Of a stretch of 64,000 bases of DNA, positions 32,750 to 42,469 are shown piece after piece (the first letter of the stretch is position 1; each line of letters opens with the position of its first letter). Origin of the DNA: Streptomyces sp. Sge12 (GTDB taxonomy: Bacteria; Actinomycetota; Actinomycetes; Streptomycetales; Streptomycetaceae); assembly GCF_002080455.1 (NCBI RefSeq), contig NZ_CP020555.1, positions 124,001 through 188,000 of the forward strand, read 5' to 3'. The translations under genes and the position numbers were made by a program. The notes beneath the pieces are model-generated. The model was not told where the DNA came from, made no database searches, and was given only the letters and a program-made list of their open reading frames with translations.

Positions 32750-34500
32750 TCGGGCCGCGGGCGTCGGGGTCGGGGGTGCCGCGGGAACGGCGGGGGCAGC
32801 GCGGACATCGGGAGCCGGGGCGGGGCGAGCCGACAGGCACACACCCCGCCCGCACAAGAGCGGGCACACCTTCCCCGGAGGGCGGCTTCACCACCGCGAC
32901 CGGGCAACACCCCCAGCACGCAACACCGTTCACACCGGGGGCCGGGGGCGGACAGGCAGGCGCACACCCGCCCGCACAAAAGGGGAAACACCTCCCCCGG
33001 CAACGGCCTCGCCACCCCCGACCGGACAACACCCCCCACCACGCGACACCGTTCACACCGGGGGTCCCGCCCCATGCCCCCGCACACCACCGGCCCAGTC
33101 GGCGCCGCAGGAACCCCCGGCCGGAACACCGGCGGGGACCACTCCCAGCGGCACCGAACGCCCCCCACCACGGGGCGCAGCACGCCCAACAAAGGGGGGA
33201 GCCGACCCGGGCAACCGACCGGACACCTCCCCCGCAGCAGCCCGCGTCCACACCGGGCCCCCGTCCCTGAACCAGGGGGCGCGAACACCGGGGGCACCGG
33301 GATGGACTCGCATCGGCTGCCCGGGGACAGCACCCTTTACCGACAACGACGTTCACGCCAGCCGGAGCCATGACGGCGCCAAGAGCGCGCCCAGCGCAGC
33401 CGGGGCTCCGGTCCGGGGCGTCGTGCCGGCCCCCTCGCATCAGCCGCTGTCCACGCCGGGCCCCCGCAGCAGCCCGTGGTTCACGCCAGGACCATCGCCC
33501 CGCACCACGGCGCGGGCAGGCACGCCGCACCAGAGTGTCCGGCCGGGACCTCGGAGCGGCCCCGCACCCCAGCCGCCGCCCGGGAAACCCGGCACGCAGC
33601 GGCCGAACACGGTGCGGCCGCCCGGACGGGATCGGTCGGACCCCCTGCAGCAACCGCAGTCCACACCAACGCCCCGGCACGGCACGGCACGGCACGTGGG
33701 GGCGCAGTCCCCGAAGCGGAGGAGGCTCATCCGCGGACGGCCGCCCCGACAACCTCCCCCACCACCGCCCATGTTCATGCCGGAGCCGCCGCCCTGCGCA
33801 CCTGCACCACACCGAAACGGGGGTGTCCGGTGCCGGGCGAGCAGCCCGACAGCCCCGCACGGCAGCCCCGTTCACGCCAGGGCCCGTAACGAGGGCCCGG
33901 AGGGGCGCAGGCAACGAAACGCAACGGCACGCAACGGAACGCAGGGGCGACCCGGCCCGGACACCGACCGCACCACACCCGCCCAAGCGCACGATGCGCA
34001 CGCCCAGGCCCTGCCGGTAAACCAGGGGCGTGCGGGCACGGGACGGGATCCCGCCCCGGGCATCGGGACAGACACGCCCCTGCGGCAGCCGATGTCCACG
34101 CCGGGGCCGCAACCCGGCACGAAAGTTCAGGCACGAAACCAGGGGCCGCCCGACCCGGGCGACCGACCCGACAGCACCCGCGCCCATCCGGTGTTCACGC
34201 ACGGCCACGACCCAGGACCCGGGACCCGGGCCACCGGTCCCCGGACAGCAGGGTCACCCGGCCCAGGACCTCCGACCGGCCACCCCCTGACGGCAGCCCG
34301 CATCCATACCAGGCCCCCCGCCCCGGAACCAGGGGACGCAGACACCGGACACAAGGACGACCCGACCCGGCTGCCCCCGGCCTGGCAACACCCCCGGCGG
34401 CAGCAGAAGTTCACGCCCACCGAGTGGGATGTGGCGGCGTCATGGGCCGCGGGGCGCCGAAGCCGGGCGTGCCCCCGTCCCCGGGCGCCGCACCGAGCCC
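32750..34500. repeat. Non-coding array of diverged TTCACGCC-anchored repeats
   Basis: About 1.7 kb without a convincing gene. An anchor of the form (C)AGCAGCCCG-n-TYCACRCCGGG recurs, with TYCAYRCC starts at 32929, 33052, 33247, 33352, 33450, 33480, 33660, 33774, 33871, 34095, 34194, 34303 and 34410. Many gaps are 97-123 bp or about twice that, so a decayed tandem repeat of roughly 105 bp is likely. Related text such as AACCAGGGG and GACCCGGNC recurs between anchors. Reading frames crossing it are low-complexity and lack domains. Confidence 0.65.
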
Positions 34501-34673
34501 CCTGGCGGCAGCCCGTGCCGGCATACGGCGACAAGGGCTCAGCCGTGTACGGGCGAACGTGCTCAGCCGTGGGGCGGCGGGCACGGCAACCCTGCCGCGG
34601 TAGGGGGTGTCCGCAGGCGACCATGACGCATCGGCGCTCCGCACCCGCAGGTCGCGGGCGTAGGCTCTGCGGG

Positions 34674-35078
34674 ATGCGGATAGGCGAGCTTGCCCGGCGC
34701 ACGGGCGTGAGCCCGCGCTCACTGCGGTACTACGAGGACCAGGGGCTGCTGACCAGCTCACGCTCCGACGCGGGGCAGCGTCACTACGCCGATGCTGCGG
34801 TCCAGCGCGTGGCGCTCATCAGGCAGTTGTTCGACGCGGGGCTGTCCAGCCGGGTGATCGCGACCGTGCTGCCGTGTGTGGACATCCCCGGTGACCCGGG
34901 CGTCGCCGAGGAGACGTTCACGGCGATGATGCGCGAGCGCGACCGGATCGACGCCGATATCGCGCACCTGATCGAGACCCGGGATGCACTCGACGCACTG
35001 ATCAGGGCCAACAGCCGGCACCGGGCGCAGCTGTCCACGGCCCCGACAACCGGCGGCGCAGCCGACCTGATGCTGTGA
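34674..35078 (+). CDS. MerR-family transcriptional regulator
   Basis: A 134-residue MerR protein. IGELARRTGVSPRSLRYYEDQGLL is split into the typical N-terminal winged HTH (about 1-70), followed by a coiled coil (RDRIDADIAHLIETRDALDAL). It lacks the metal-binding cysteines of MerR/CueR types except a single Cys in VLPCVDIPG, so it is more likely a redox or small-molecule sensor. It is 98 bp upstream of, and co-directional with, a quinone oxidoreductase gene, with an inverted repeat between them. This MerR plus zinc-less alcohol-dehydrogenase-like pair is common in Streptomyces. Confidence 0.85.
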   Translation: MRIGELARRTGVSPRSLRYYEDQGLLTSSRSDAGQRHYADAAVQRVALIRQLFDAGLSSRVIATVLPCVDIPGDPGVAEETFTAMMRERDRIDADIAHLIETRDALDALIRANSRHRAQLSTAPTTGGAADLML

Positions 35079-35097
35079 CCTGCATCTCATCGTGTTG

Positions 35098-35119
35098 CCC
35101 CTGACATCAGTGGCAGGGG
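35098..35119. promoter_or_regulatory. Inverted repeat, probable MerR operator
   Basis: CCCCTG and CAGGGG form a 6-10-6 inverted repeat in the gap between the MerR gene and the oxidoreductase start at 35177. Confidence 0.5.
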
Positions 35120-35176
35120 TGAGGGTGGCGACAGCGCCCGCATTCAGCGGGCCGGTCGTACGAGAGGCGGCGGAAG

Positions 35177-36100
35177 ATGGGACAGGCATGGGGTTTCGAC
35201 AGGCACGGCGGGCCCGAGGTGCAGGCGTTCTTCGATCGCCCCGATCCCGTACCCGGTCGCGGTGAGGTACTGATCCGGGTCGACGTCGCCGGCGTCAATC
35301 CCCTCGACCACCTGCTGCGCTCGGGCCCGGTCGACGGGCTCGACGGCGGGCGTCCCTTTCCCCGCGTGCTGGGCATGGAGGCAGCCGGAACCGTTCTCGC
35401 CCGGGGCCAGGACGTCACCGGGCTCGAGGTGGGCGACGCAGTCTTCGGCTTCGCGCTGACCGGTGGCGGCACCTACGCCCAGACCACGGTGCTGTCCGCG
35501 GCGAACACCGCGCGCATCCCGGCGGGCCTGTCCGCAACCGTGGCGGCAACACTGCCGGTGGCCGGGACGACCGCGGTGGACGTCCTCGACCAACTCGGAC
35601 TCCCCGCCGGCGCCACGGTCCTGGTCAACGGAGTCGGAGGCGGAGTCGGCCTCGCCGTCACCCGGCTGGCCATCGGACGCCGGCTGCACGTGATCGGCAC
35701 CGGGAGCACCGCCAAACGCGAACACGCCGAGAGCCTGGGGGCGCTCTTCATCGACTACACCACCCAGGACGTCGCCGCCGCGGCACGCAAGCTCGTTCCG
35801 GACGGCTTCGACGCGATCGTCGACCTGGTCGCAGGCACCTCACTGCGAACCATCGCTCCCCTGGCCCGCGACCCCCGCAACATCATTGCCGTCAGCGACA
35901 CATCCGTGCCCGATCTCGGCGGGCGCTTCGTCGAGCGCCGCCTCGACCGCAAGAACCTGGAGCGATCAGCCCGACTCGCCCTCGACGGACTCCTCACACC
36001 CGCAATCACCGCAGTCCATCCGCTCTCCGAAGCCCCGGCCGCCCTCGCCGCCGTCGAGAACGGCCACACCACCGGCAAGACCGTCATCAAGGTGACATAA
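35177..36100 (+). CDS. Zinc-independent quinone oxidoreductase (MDR superfamily)
   Basis: A 307-residue NADPH-dependent oxidoreductase. The N-terminal GroES-like domain holds GEVLIRVDVAGVNPLD and GMEAAGTVLARGQDV, and the Rossmann domain holds VLVNGVGGGVGLAV. Zinc ligands are absent, which places it with QOR/zeta-crystallin types that reduce quinones or enones. Probable control by the upstream MerR protein is inferred from the operator between them. Confidence 0.87.
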   Translation: MGQAWGFDRHGGPEVQAFFDRPDPVPGRGEVLIRVDVAGVNPLDHLLRSGPVDGLDGGRPFPRVLGMEAAGTVLARGQDVTGLEVGDAVFGFALTGGGTYAQTTVLSAANTARIPAGLSATVAATLPVAGTTAVDVLDQLGLPAGATVLVNGVGGGVGLAVTRLAIGRRLHVIGTGSTAKREHAESLGALFIDYTTQDVAAAARKLVPDGFDAIVDLVAGTSLRTIAPLARDPRNIIAVSDTSVPDLGGRFVERRLDRKNLERSARLALDGLLTPAITAVHPLSEAPAALAAVENGHTTGKTVIKVT

Positions 36101-36445
36101 GAAACACCCGGCCACCCGACAACGTCAACCGGCCAAGGCGGACCGCCAAGAACGACAACCTCCCGAGGCAGAGCCGGGACGAACGTGACCCACGGTCGGC
36201 GCACCATCGACCGAGCACATTCACCTGTACCGAGTCGAACCCCTTCACCGGTACGCCACCAGCCCGCGCCCACACCAAGCCACCACCCCACCACCCGGGG
36301 CCCAAGACACCGGACACAAGGAAGACCCAGCCCGGCTCTCCGGCGGACAACACACTGCGTGACACACGATGTTCACGCCCTGCCAAACCCGTGGCGGCGC
36401 CCAGGGCGCATGGGCCGGCCCAGGAGGGGGAGAGCATCGGGGCCG
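36101..36445. other. Non-coding gap with one more TTCACGCC unit
   Basis: No supportable gene. It contains another copy of the dispersed repeat, with the anchor TTCACGCC at 36372-36379 and phrases such as CACAAGGAAGACCC like those in 34340-34370. So the QOR gene pair is flanked by the same repeat family. Confidence 0.55.
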
Positions 36446-37405
36446 TCAGGCAGGGTTCCCGCCCGACAGCACCGACCGGTACCACGGAGCACACTCCGCG
36501 AACGCCTCCACGAACCCAGGCCCCGGCGAAACCCTCACCTGCGACCACAACCGCCCACTGTCATACCAGCGATCAACGCCCACCAACCGCACCCGCCGCG
36601 CCAACACCCCACCCTGCGCACCCCCCACCCACTCCAACGCCCCGCCAGATCAACCTCCCCCACCGGCAACCCCAACCCCAACGCACCCGCAACCGTCTCC
36701 ACCAACACCCGCACACTCACCGGCTCCGGATGCCCCGCATGCAACACCCCACCCCCACCCGCCCACCCCCACCGCCAACTCCGCCAACACCCCCGCCAAC
36801 ACATCCACCGAAACCAACGACAAACGCGCCCGCCCACCCTCCACCCACACCGGCACACGCCCCAACAACTCCACCAACCCCGGCACCACCCACCGATCCC
36901 CCCGCCCGAAAACCAAATGCGGCCGCACCACCGTCCCACCCGCCGCCAACACCAACCGCTCCCCCGCCAACCGCGTCACACTCGTCACCGACCCCGGACA
37001 CTCCACCAACTCCCCCTCCACCACCCCCGATGCACCCCATCCCCATACACCCCCGCCGTCCCCAACTGCACCACCCGCTCCACCCCCGCCCGCGCCGCCT
37101 CCCCAACAACGCCCGCGTCCCCTCCACATTCACCGCCTCCAACTCCCCCACCGACCCCCCGATCCGCGACGCCAAATGCAACACCGACGACACCCCCTCA
37201 CACACCCCACGCAACGAACCCGGCCGCACCAAATCCCCCGCACCACCTCCACCCCCACCCGCGACACCCCCGCCCGATGCACCAACACCCTCACCCCAAC
37301 ACCCCACCCCACCAACCTCTCCACCACCACAGAACCCACAAACCCCGCACCCCCCGTCACCAACACCAACCCACCCCCACCGAACACCACAACCCCCCAA
37401 TCCAC
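36446..37405 (-). pseudogene. Frameshifted NAD-dependent epimerase/extended SDR
   Basis: Pieces of one extended SDR occur in order but in different frames on the minus strand. Near 37395-37300 is the Rossmann motif LVLVTGGAGFVGS; near 37250-37100, VLHLASRIGGSVGELEAVNVEGTRALL; near 37010-36830, TRLAGERLVLAAGGTVVRP, HLVFGRGDRWVVPGLVELLG and LSLVSVDVLAGVLAEL; and near 36560-36450, a C-terminal RVSPGPGFVEAFAE. At least three frameshifts separate them, so no full protein can be made. It diverges from the intact SDR at 37423 and shares its C-rich base pattern, so both probably arrived together. Confidence 0.7.
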
Positions 37406-37422
37406 CGTGTTACCGTCACGCG

Positions 37423-38199
37423 ATGACCGCCGGAACCCAACCCAAGCTCCTCGAAGGCAGATCCGCACTCATCACCGGCGCAAGCTCCGGCATCGGAGCC
37501 GCCGCCGCCCGCATCTTCTGCCGCGAAGGCGCCGCCGTCACCCTCGTCGCCCGCCGCGAAAAACAACTCGCCGACCTCACCGACGAACTACAAACCCAAG
37601 GCCACCACGCCCAATACGTCATCGCCGACGTCACCCACACCGAACAAATCGCCCACGCCGTCCAACAAGCCATCACCACCTACGGCCACCTCGACACCGC
37701 CTTCAACAACGCCGGCATCGGCGCCACCCCCGCCCCCCTCCACCTCCTCCACGAAAACATCTACGACACCATCATGGACACCAACGTCCGCGGAATCTGG
37801 AACAGCATGCGCCACGAAATACCCGCCATGCTCACCCACGGCCACGGCACCATCATCAACAACAGCAGCACCGCAGGCCTCGTCGCAACCCCCGTCACCG
37901 CCCCCTACATCGCCTCCAAACACGCCGTCATCGGCCTCACCAAAGCCGCCGCCTACGAATACGCCACCCACAACATCCGCATCAACGCCATCGCCCCCGG
38001 CACCACCCAAACCGAAATGATCACCAACTGGCTCCAACAAAACCCCACCATCGAAACCACCCTCCTCAACCACACCCCCCTCCCCCGCCACGCCCACCCC
38101 AACGAAATCGCCGAAGCCGCCGCCTGGCTCTCCAGCAACCGCGCCTCCTACATCCACGGCACCACCCTCTCCATCGACGGCGGCTGGACCACCCACTGA
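37423..38199 (+). CDS. Short-chain dehydrogenase/reductase
   Basis: A 258-residue classical SDR with TGASSGIG (cofactor), NNAGIG, the catalytic Ser in INNSSTAG and YIASK, and the C-terminal TTLSIDGGWTTH. Arg in VARREKQL suggests NADP. Codon use is unlike the rest of the window: Glu, Gln and Lys are almost always GAA, CAA and AAA and nearly all other third bases are C, while neighbours prefer GAG, CAG and AAG. That suggests recent transfer. It diverges from the epimerase pseudogene with only about 20 bp between them. Substrate unknown. Confidence 0.87.
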   Translation: MTAGTQPKLLEGRSALITGASSGIGAAAARIFCREGAAVTLVARREKQLADLTDELQTQGHHAQYVIADVTHTEQIAHAVQQAITTYGHLDTAFNNAGIGATPAPLHLLHENIYDTIMDTNVRGIWNSMRHEIPAMLTHGHGTIINNSSTAGLVATPVTAPYIASKHAVIGLTKAAAYEYATHNIRINAIAPGTTQTEMITNWLQQNPTIETTLLNHTPLPRHAHPNEIAEAAAWLSSNRASYIHGTTLSIDGGWTTH

Positions 38200-38820
38200 C
38201 CCCCACCCACACACCCGACTTCGATGCGGCCGAGACGAATGAGGTACCCGGCCAGGTCGTGGCTATGGGCAGGGGTGTGGGGTCGAAGGACCGCGACAGC
38301 CTCCTCGAACCGTGTGTTCGGCACCGGTCAGCAGCTGGGCAACGTACGACGCCGCGTGCCAGGTACTGCTTCTCGGAGTGAGCCCGGAGAATCTCCATCC
38401 TCGATCGCCTCGTCCCCGCGGCCGTGCCGTGCCCGGAGGTGGTCGAGCCGCACCGTCTTGTTGCGGTGAACTGCTCCACGAGGCGCTGGGCGGCGCACCC
38501 GAGGTCGGTCGTGCCAGCCAGCGAATCGGTGCCGGCGTGACAAGCGGGCCAGTGCGTTCTCCGTCGGCGGGACCTGAAGAAGCAGCGGCGTCGACCGGCC
38601 GACTCCCCGGATCCGCACGGCACATCGGGCCGCCGTGCAGTTGAGGGACCAAGCGGTTGCGTTGCAGATAGGCGACCGCGCCAGTGCTCACTGGATCGCC
38701 AGTCATCGCTACACCATCTCCACCGGTACCAGGGTTCAGGCGTCCGCCAGTCCGCGGGCGTGAGTCCAGTGGCCGGCCCGGAGGCGGCCCTCGGGAATCG
38801 AGAAGGAGAGCGCCCGCGCC
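38200..38820. other. Gap with no supportable gene
   Basis: Several overlapping short frames exist on both strands but none shows a domain or consistent codon bias. It may be decayed transposon or coding sequence, given the IS element that begins at about 38822. Confidence 0.4.
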
Positions 38821-38821
38821 T

Positions 38822-39720
38822 AGAGCGTGTCTCGTTGATCGGTTGGTCAGTTGATCGGATGTGTCCGTCCGGTTAGTGATCACTGATGTGATGTGGGGCC
38901 GGATCGAGCCGCTGGTGCCGGCCGATGCGGTCCGCGGTCGGCGGTGGGCCGATCACCGCCGAACCCTGGAGGCCATCGCGTGGAAGTACCGCACATGCTC
39001 ACGCTGGCGCGATCTGCCGGACGAGCTCGGCTCGTTCCGGACTGCTCTCAAACGCCTGATCAGGTGGGCCGTGGACGGCACCTGGGAACGCATCCTTGCC
39101 GCGGTCCTGGCAGCGGTCGAGGGTGCTGACGACATCGGCTGGACCGTGTCGGTGGACTCCACTGTCTGCCGAGCTCACCAGCACGCCGCCGGCGCCAGGA
39201 AAAAGGGGCTCCAGGCCGGGCCGAACCCGACGACCACGCACTCGGACGCTCCCGAGGCGGCCTGAGCATGAAGGTCCACCTCGCCAGCGACAGCCGTGCA
39301 CGGCCCTTAGCCGTCCGCGTCACCGCAGGCCAGGCGGGCGACGCCCCGGCCTTCGAGACCGTCATGGCCGCAATCCGTGTTCCGCGGAGCGGACCGGGAA
39401 GACCGAGGACCCGACCCGATGCCGTCCTGGCGGACCGCGCGTACTCATCCCGCGCGATCCGGAACCACCTCCGCCGACGCGGAATCCGCGCGGTCATCCC
39501 CCCAGCCGTCCGACCAGGTCGGCCACCGCCTGCGGCGAGGCCGTGCGGGCGGCCGACCGCCCACTTTCGACGCGGAGGCGTACAAGCAGCGCAACGCGGT
39601 CGAACGGTGCATCAACCGGCTCAAGCAGTGGCGCGGCCTGGCCATGCGGACGGACAAGCTCGCCATCGCCCACCAGGCCGCACTCCACCTCGCCGCCATC
39701 CTCATCTGGGCCCGGCGATA
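38822..39720 (+). mobile_element. Decayed IS5-family (IS427-like) element
   Basis: The left end has the GAGCGTGTCTCGTTGATC-type terminus typical of IS5-like elements. A transposase in two parts follows. I found no matching inverted terminus after 39720, so the right end is lost or changed. Confidence 0.65.
38861..39720 (+). pseudogene. IS5-family transposase, two frameshifts
   Basis: The first part (to the stop at 39265) has the N-terminal IS5 pattern WKYRTCSRWRDLP and SVDSTVCRAHQHAAG. The second part would continue as DHALGRSRGGLSMKVHLASD in another frame; a programmed frameshift at this place is normal in the IS427 group. A second shift at about 39500 separates PDAVLADRAYSSRAIR from GRPPTFDAEAYKQRNAVERC and RLKQWRGLAMR. 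That one is not part of the normal design and disables the gene. Confidence 0.75.
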
Positions 39721-39726
39721 GCCCAC

Positions 39727-40110
39727 TCAGCGATCGGCCACCCAGCGCGCGTCCGTCGGCCAGGACCCTGTGGCAACGATCTGCTTCACGAGCCTGAACG
39801 CCTCACGGATGGGGACGGTGTCCTGATCCGGATACTCGTCGTCCTGCCCGTTGGAGAGGACGAACCCGCCGCTCGACCCCTGAGCCCTGGGCTCCACGGC
39901 ATGCTCGCCGGGATCGCCCTCGTCTTCGAGCAGCATCACCATCGCGCGCTCGGTGTTCGTCACGAAGGCCAGCGACCGTCCGGACGAACTGGTCAGCCAC
40001 GTCTCAAGCTCACCTCTGTCGATCCTCGACCGAAGAGCCTCCGGCACCACCTCGGACGACACAGGGATAGGGCTGTCGTCATTGATCACCCAAGACTCGA
40101 TCACGAGCAC
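39727..40110 (-). CDS. Imm1-family immunity protein, orphan
   Basis: A 127-residue acidic protein with the Imm1 pattern: an internal GRSLAFVTNTERAMVMLLEDEGDPGEHAV and a C-terminal FVLSNGQDDEYPDQDTV, EAFRLVKQIVATGSWP. Imm1 proteins neutralise polymorphic toxins, including deaminase-type nucleic acid toxins. The GTG at 40110 is the likely start. No toxin gene is adjacent; decayed IS elements lie on both sides, so the partner may have been lost by transposition. It may still protect against toxins of relatives. Confidence 0.7.
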   Translation of the reverse strand: MLVIESWVINDDSPIPVSSEVVPEALRSRIDRGELETWLTSSSGRSLAFVTNTERAMVMLLEDEGDPGEHAVEPRAQGSSGGFVLSNGQDDEYPDQDTVPIREAFRLVKQIVATGSWPTDARWVADR

Positions 40111-40143
40111 GACGATCTCACGGGCGGATCTGAGAGACAGTCC

Positions 40144-41095
40144 CTAGGTGTGTTGTCCGGGGAGGTTGGTGACGCGGCTGGCTGGGGTTTGGCCTTGGAT
40201 GCCGGTGTGGGGTCGGTGGTGGTTGTACCAGTCGATCCAGTCGGTGAATGCTTCCTGGCGTTGCCGGTCTGAGGTGTAGGGCTGCTGGTAGGCCCATTCC
40301 TCGAGCAGGGTGCGGTGGAAGCGTTCGACCTTGCCGTTGGTCCGGGGGCGCCAGGGGCGGGTCCAGCGGGGTTGGATGCCCAGGTCATGGCAGGTCTGGC
40401 GCCAGGTGTTTCTGCTGTAGGCCCAGGCGTTGTCGGTCAGGACGCGTTCGACGGTGATCCCGAGGGACGCGAACCAGGCGGTGGCCCGGGTGAGGAACGC
40501 GGCGCAGGTGGGGGCGGTCTCGTCGGGCAGGTCTTCGGTGTAGGCGAGGGGGTGTGGTCGTCCAGTGCGGTGTGGAGGTAGGCCCAGTCCGCGCCGGTCT
40601 TGTTGCGGCGGCCCTGGGCCCGGCCGAGGGATGGTGGCCGCCGCCGTCGGGGATCCGGCCGAGTTTCTTGACGTCGATGTGTACCAGTTCGCCGGGCCGC
40701 TGCCGTTCGTAGCGGCGGACCGGTTCGCCGGTGGCGCGGTCCAGGGCGGCCAGTGGCGGCTGGCCGTGGCGAATCAGGATGCGGTGCGCGGTCGAAGGTG
40801 CGATCCCGCAGCGGGCAGTCGGCCTCAACGGCCCGATCCGGTGCTCGCGGCGCAGCCGCAGGACGTGTTCCTCGATCTCGGCCCGGGTCCGCAGCGGCTC
40901 GTGGTGCGGGCGGCTGGTCCGGTCACTCTTTCCGGCGACGCCCAGCGCGCGGTAGCGGCCGGCCCAGCGGGCCGCGGTGGTGTGGCTGACCTGGAAACGC
41001 TCGGCTGCCCGCCGCACGGGCCAGCCGTCGTCCACGACACAACGGGCCAGACGGAGTCGTCCGGTCTCGGTCAACGGGGCATTACGGTGGACCAC
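40144..41095 (-). pseudogene. IS481-family transposase, frameshifted
   Basis: The 5' part (from GTG 41095) reads VVHRNAPLTETGRLRLARC, an HTH region and then HIDVKKLGRIPDGGG in one frame. The rest, with VLTDNAWAYSRNTWRQ, WRPRTNGKVERFHRTL and YNHHRPHTGIQG, needs other frames; shifts lie at about 40636 and about 40553 (a base missing in a C run). The natural stop lies inside the left terminal repeat (40144-40146). The DDE residues are spread over broken frames, so it is inactive. Confidence 0.75.
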
Positions 41096-41208
41096 GAGGG
41101 CCTCCTCGGATCGGTGCAGATGTCGCAATCCACACCGAACCCGGAGGCCCTCACCCATTTCAAGAACCCGACACGCGTGTCACCAACGTCCCGGGACAAC
41201 ACACCTAG
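40144..41208 (-). mobile_element. IS481-family element, 1065 bp, decayed
   Basis: Near-identical inverted ends (about 30 of 33 bases) begin CTAGGTGTGTTGTCC at both sides. CTAG at 40144-40147 and 41205-41208 fits the known IS481 preference for CTAG targets. The transposase inside is frameshifted. The right end abuts a MITE-like element that also starts at CTAG. Confidence 0.8.
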
Positions 41209-41372
41209 GCCGTCTCTTTCGGATCTTGTCGGATCAGCCCGGGGCGTCCGGTGCGGTACAACGCAAGGCGGAGGGGCGCCCGAGTACTGGACGTACTCGG
41301 GCGCCCCGACGACGCGGCGCGGCGCCGTGCCGGGCGACCCGGGCCCGACAAGATCCGGAAGAGACGGCCTAG
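41205..41372. mobile_element. 168-bp MITE-like element with nested hairpin
   Basis: Terminal inverted repeats of 28 bp (27 matching) start CTAGGCCGTCTCTT at both ends. Inside is a perfect 15-bp-stem hairpin (41273-41287 with 41293-41307). It has no coding capacity. The right CTAG supplies the TAG stop of the serine hydrolase gene, so the insertion sits exactly at that gene's end. It may also act as a terminator. Confidence 0.75.
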
Positions 41373-42469
41373 CGGCGCTTGGTGCAGAGGGCCGCGTCCA
41401 CTGCGCCTTGGAGGTGACGGAGGCTTTCGCCCTCGGCCGCCCAGGTCGTCGTGTAGACGGTCACGGTGCCGCGGCCTCCCGTGGCCCGGCCGCCGCCCAC
41501 CGAGTTGCCGGGCAGATCGCCGCCGTGGCCCCAGTAGACGCCGCCGCAGCTGAGCGGGGTCGAGGCGATGCCGTAGCCGTAGCGGCTGCCAGCCGGGTAG
41601 ACGTCGCGCCCGCCGACAGCGGTGGTGTCCTGGGTCATCTGGCGCACCGCCCAGTCGGGCAGGAGGCGGCCGCCCAACAGCCCGTCCCAGAAGGCGTTGA
41701 GGTCCTTGGGCGTGGAGACAAGGCCGCCGGATGCGCCGAATTCGTATCCGGGAAGCTCGGTGACGTCCACCCGGCCGGCTTCCGGGGCAGCCGGGTGGAT
41801 GCCGTAGTTGCGGGCGTGCGGTCCGCGCAGGGACAGCTCGCCCGGCGCGGGCCAGTAGGTGTCGTCCAGGCGCAGCGGGCGCAGAATCGTGCGCTCGATG
41901 TACGTCCGGAAGCCGACACCCGACGCCTGGTCGATCACCATGCCGAGCGCCAGGTAGTTGGTGTTGGAGTAGCCCCAGTCCGTGCCGGGCTCGAAGGCGG
42001 GCTTCTCCTTGAGCGCGAGGGCCAGGTAGTCCTCGGGGGTGCCGGGCCGACTCCAGTCGGCCAGCGTGGCGTACTCCGGCAATCCGCTGGTCTGCTTGAG
42101 CAACTGCCGGATGGTGATGGCACGTTCGGCGAGTTGCGGTACGTAGCGGCCGGCGCGGTCGTCGAGCCGTATCCGCCCGTCCGCCACCAGGCGCATCACG
42201 GCTGCCGCGGTGAACGCCTTGGTGTTGCTGGCCAGTCGGATGCGCCCGCGCGCATCGACCATGGGACGGCCCGACTCCTCGTCCGCGACACCGGCGGTAC
42301 GCGTCGTCCTGCCGTCGTACGCCAGGGCACCCGGGACCCCGTCGCTGTTGACGAGCAGATCCAACTGCCGCTGTACCGGGTCGAGTGGCCTGGCCGCCGC
42401 CGCGGGGACGAACGCCCCGATGGTCGTTGCGGCGAGGAGAACGGTGGTGGCGATGCGCTTGCGGTGCAC
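41369..42469 (-). CDS. Secreted serine hydrolase (class C beta-lactamase / DD-carboxypeptidase family)
   Basis: A 366-residue exported protein: signal peptide (about 1-27, ending AAAA), then the penicillin-binding fold with the SxxK motif in LASNTKAFTAAAVM, YxN in WGYSNTNYLALG and HGG in YWGHGGDLPG. This is the pattern of Streptomyces R61-like DD-peptidases and esterase relatives, which act on cell-wall peptides or small esters outside the cell. The GTG at 42469 is used. The final codon and stop lie at the edge of a MITE-like element, so the original C-terminus may have been altered by a few residues. Confidence 0.85.
   Translation of the reverse strand: MHRKRIATTVLLAATTIGAFVPAAAARPLDPVQRQLDLLVNSDGVPGALAYDGRTTRTAGVADEESGRPMVDARGRIRLASNTKAFTAAAVMRLVADGRIRLDDRAGRYVPQLAERAITIRQLLKQTSGLPEYATLADWSRPGTPEDYLALALKEKPAFEPGTDWGYSNTNYLALGMVIDQASGVGFRTYIERTILRPLRLDDTYWPAPGELSLRGPHARNYGIHPAAPEAGRVDVTELPGYEFGASGGLVSTPKDLNAFWDGLLGGRLLPDWAVRQMTQDTTAVGGRDVYPAGSRYGYGIASTPLSCGGVYWGHGGDLPGNSVGGGRATGGRGTVTVYTTTWAAEGESLRHLQGAVDAALCTKRR

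Noticed and set aside
31547..34208. Long frames on both strands across the region after the AfsA gene
   Set aside because: They are low-complexity, contain no domain and cross diverged repeats; high G+C makes long frames frequent by chance.
32750..34500. CRISPR-like reading of the TTCACGCC array
   Set aside because: Anchors are short and diverged, gaps vary from 30 to 224 bp, the gaps themselves share sequence, and no cas gene is in the window.
38263..38883. Possible transposase fragment on the minus strand
   Set aside because: Short segments looked transposon-like but no motif could be aligned with confidence.
41205..41372. Simple terminator of the serine hydrolase gene
   Set aside because: The 28-bp terminal repeats, CTAG ends and nested hairpin fit a small mobile element better, although it may also terminate transcription.
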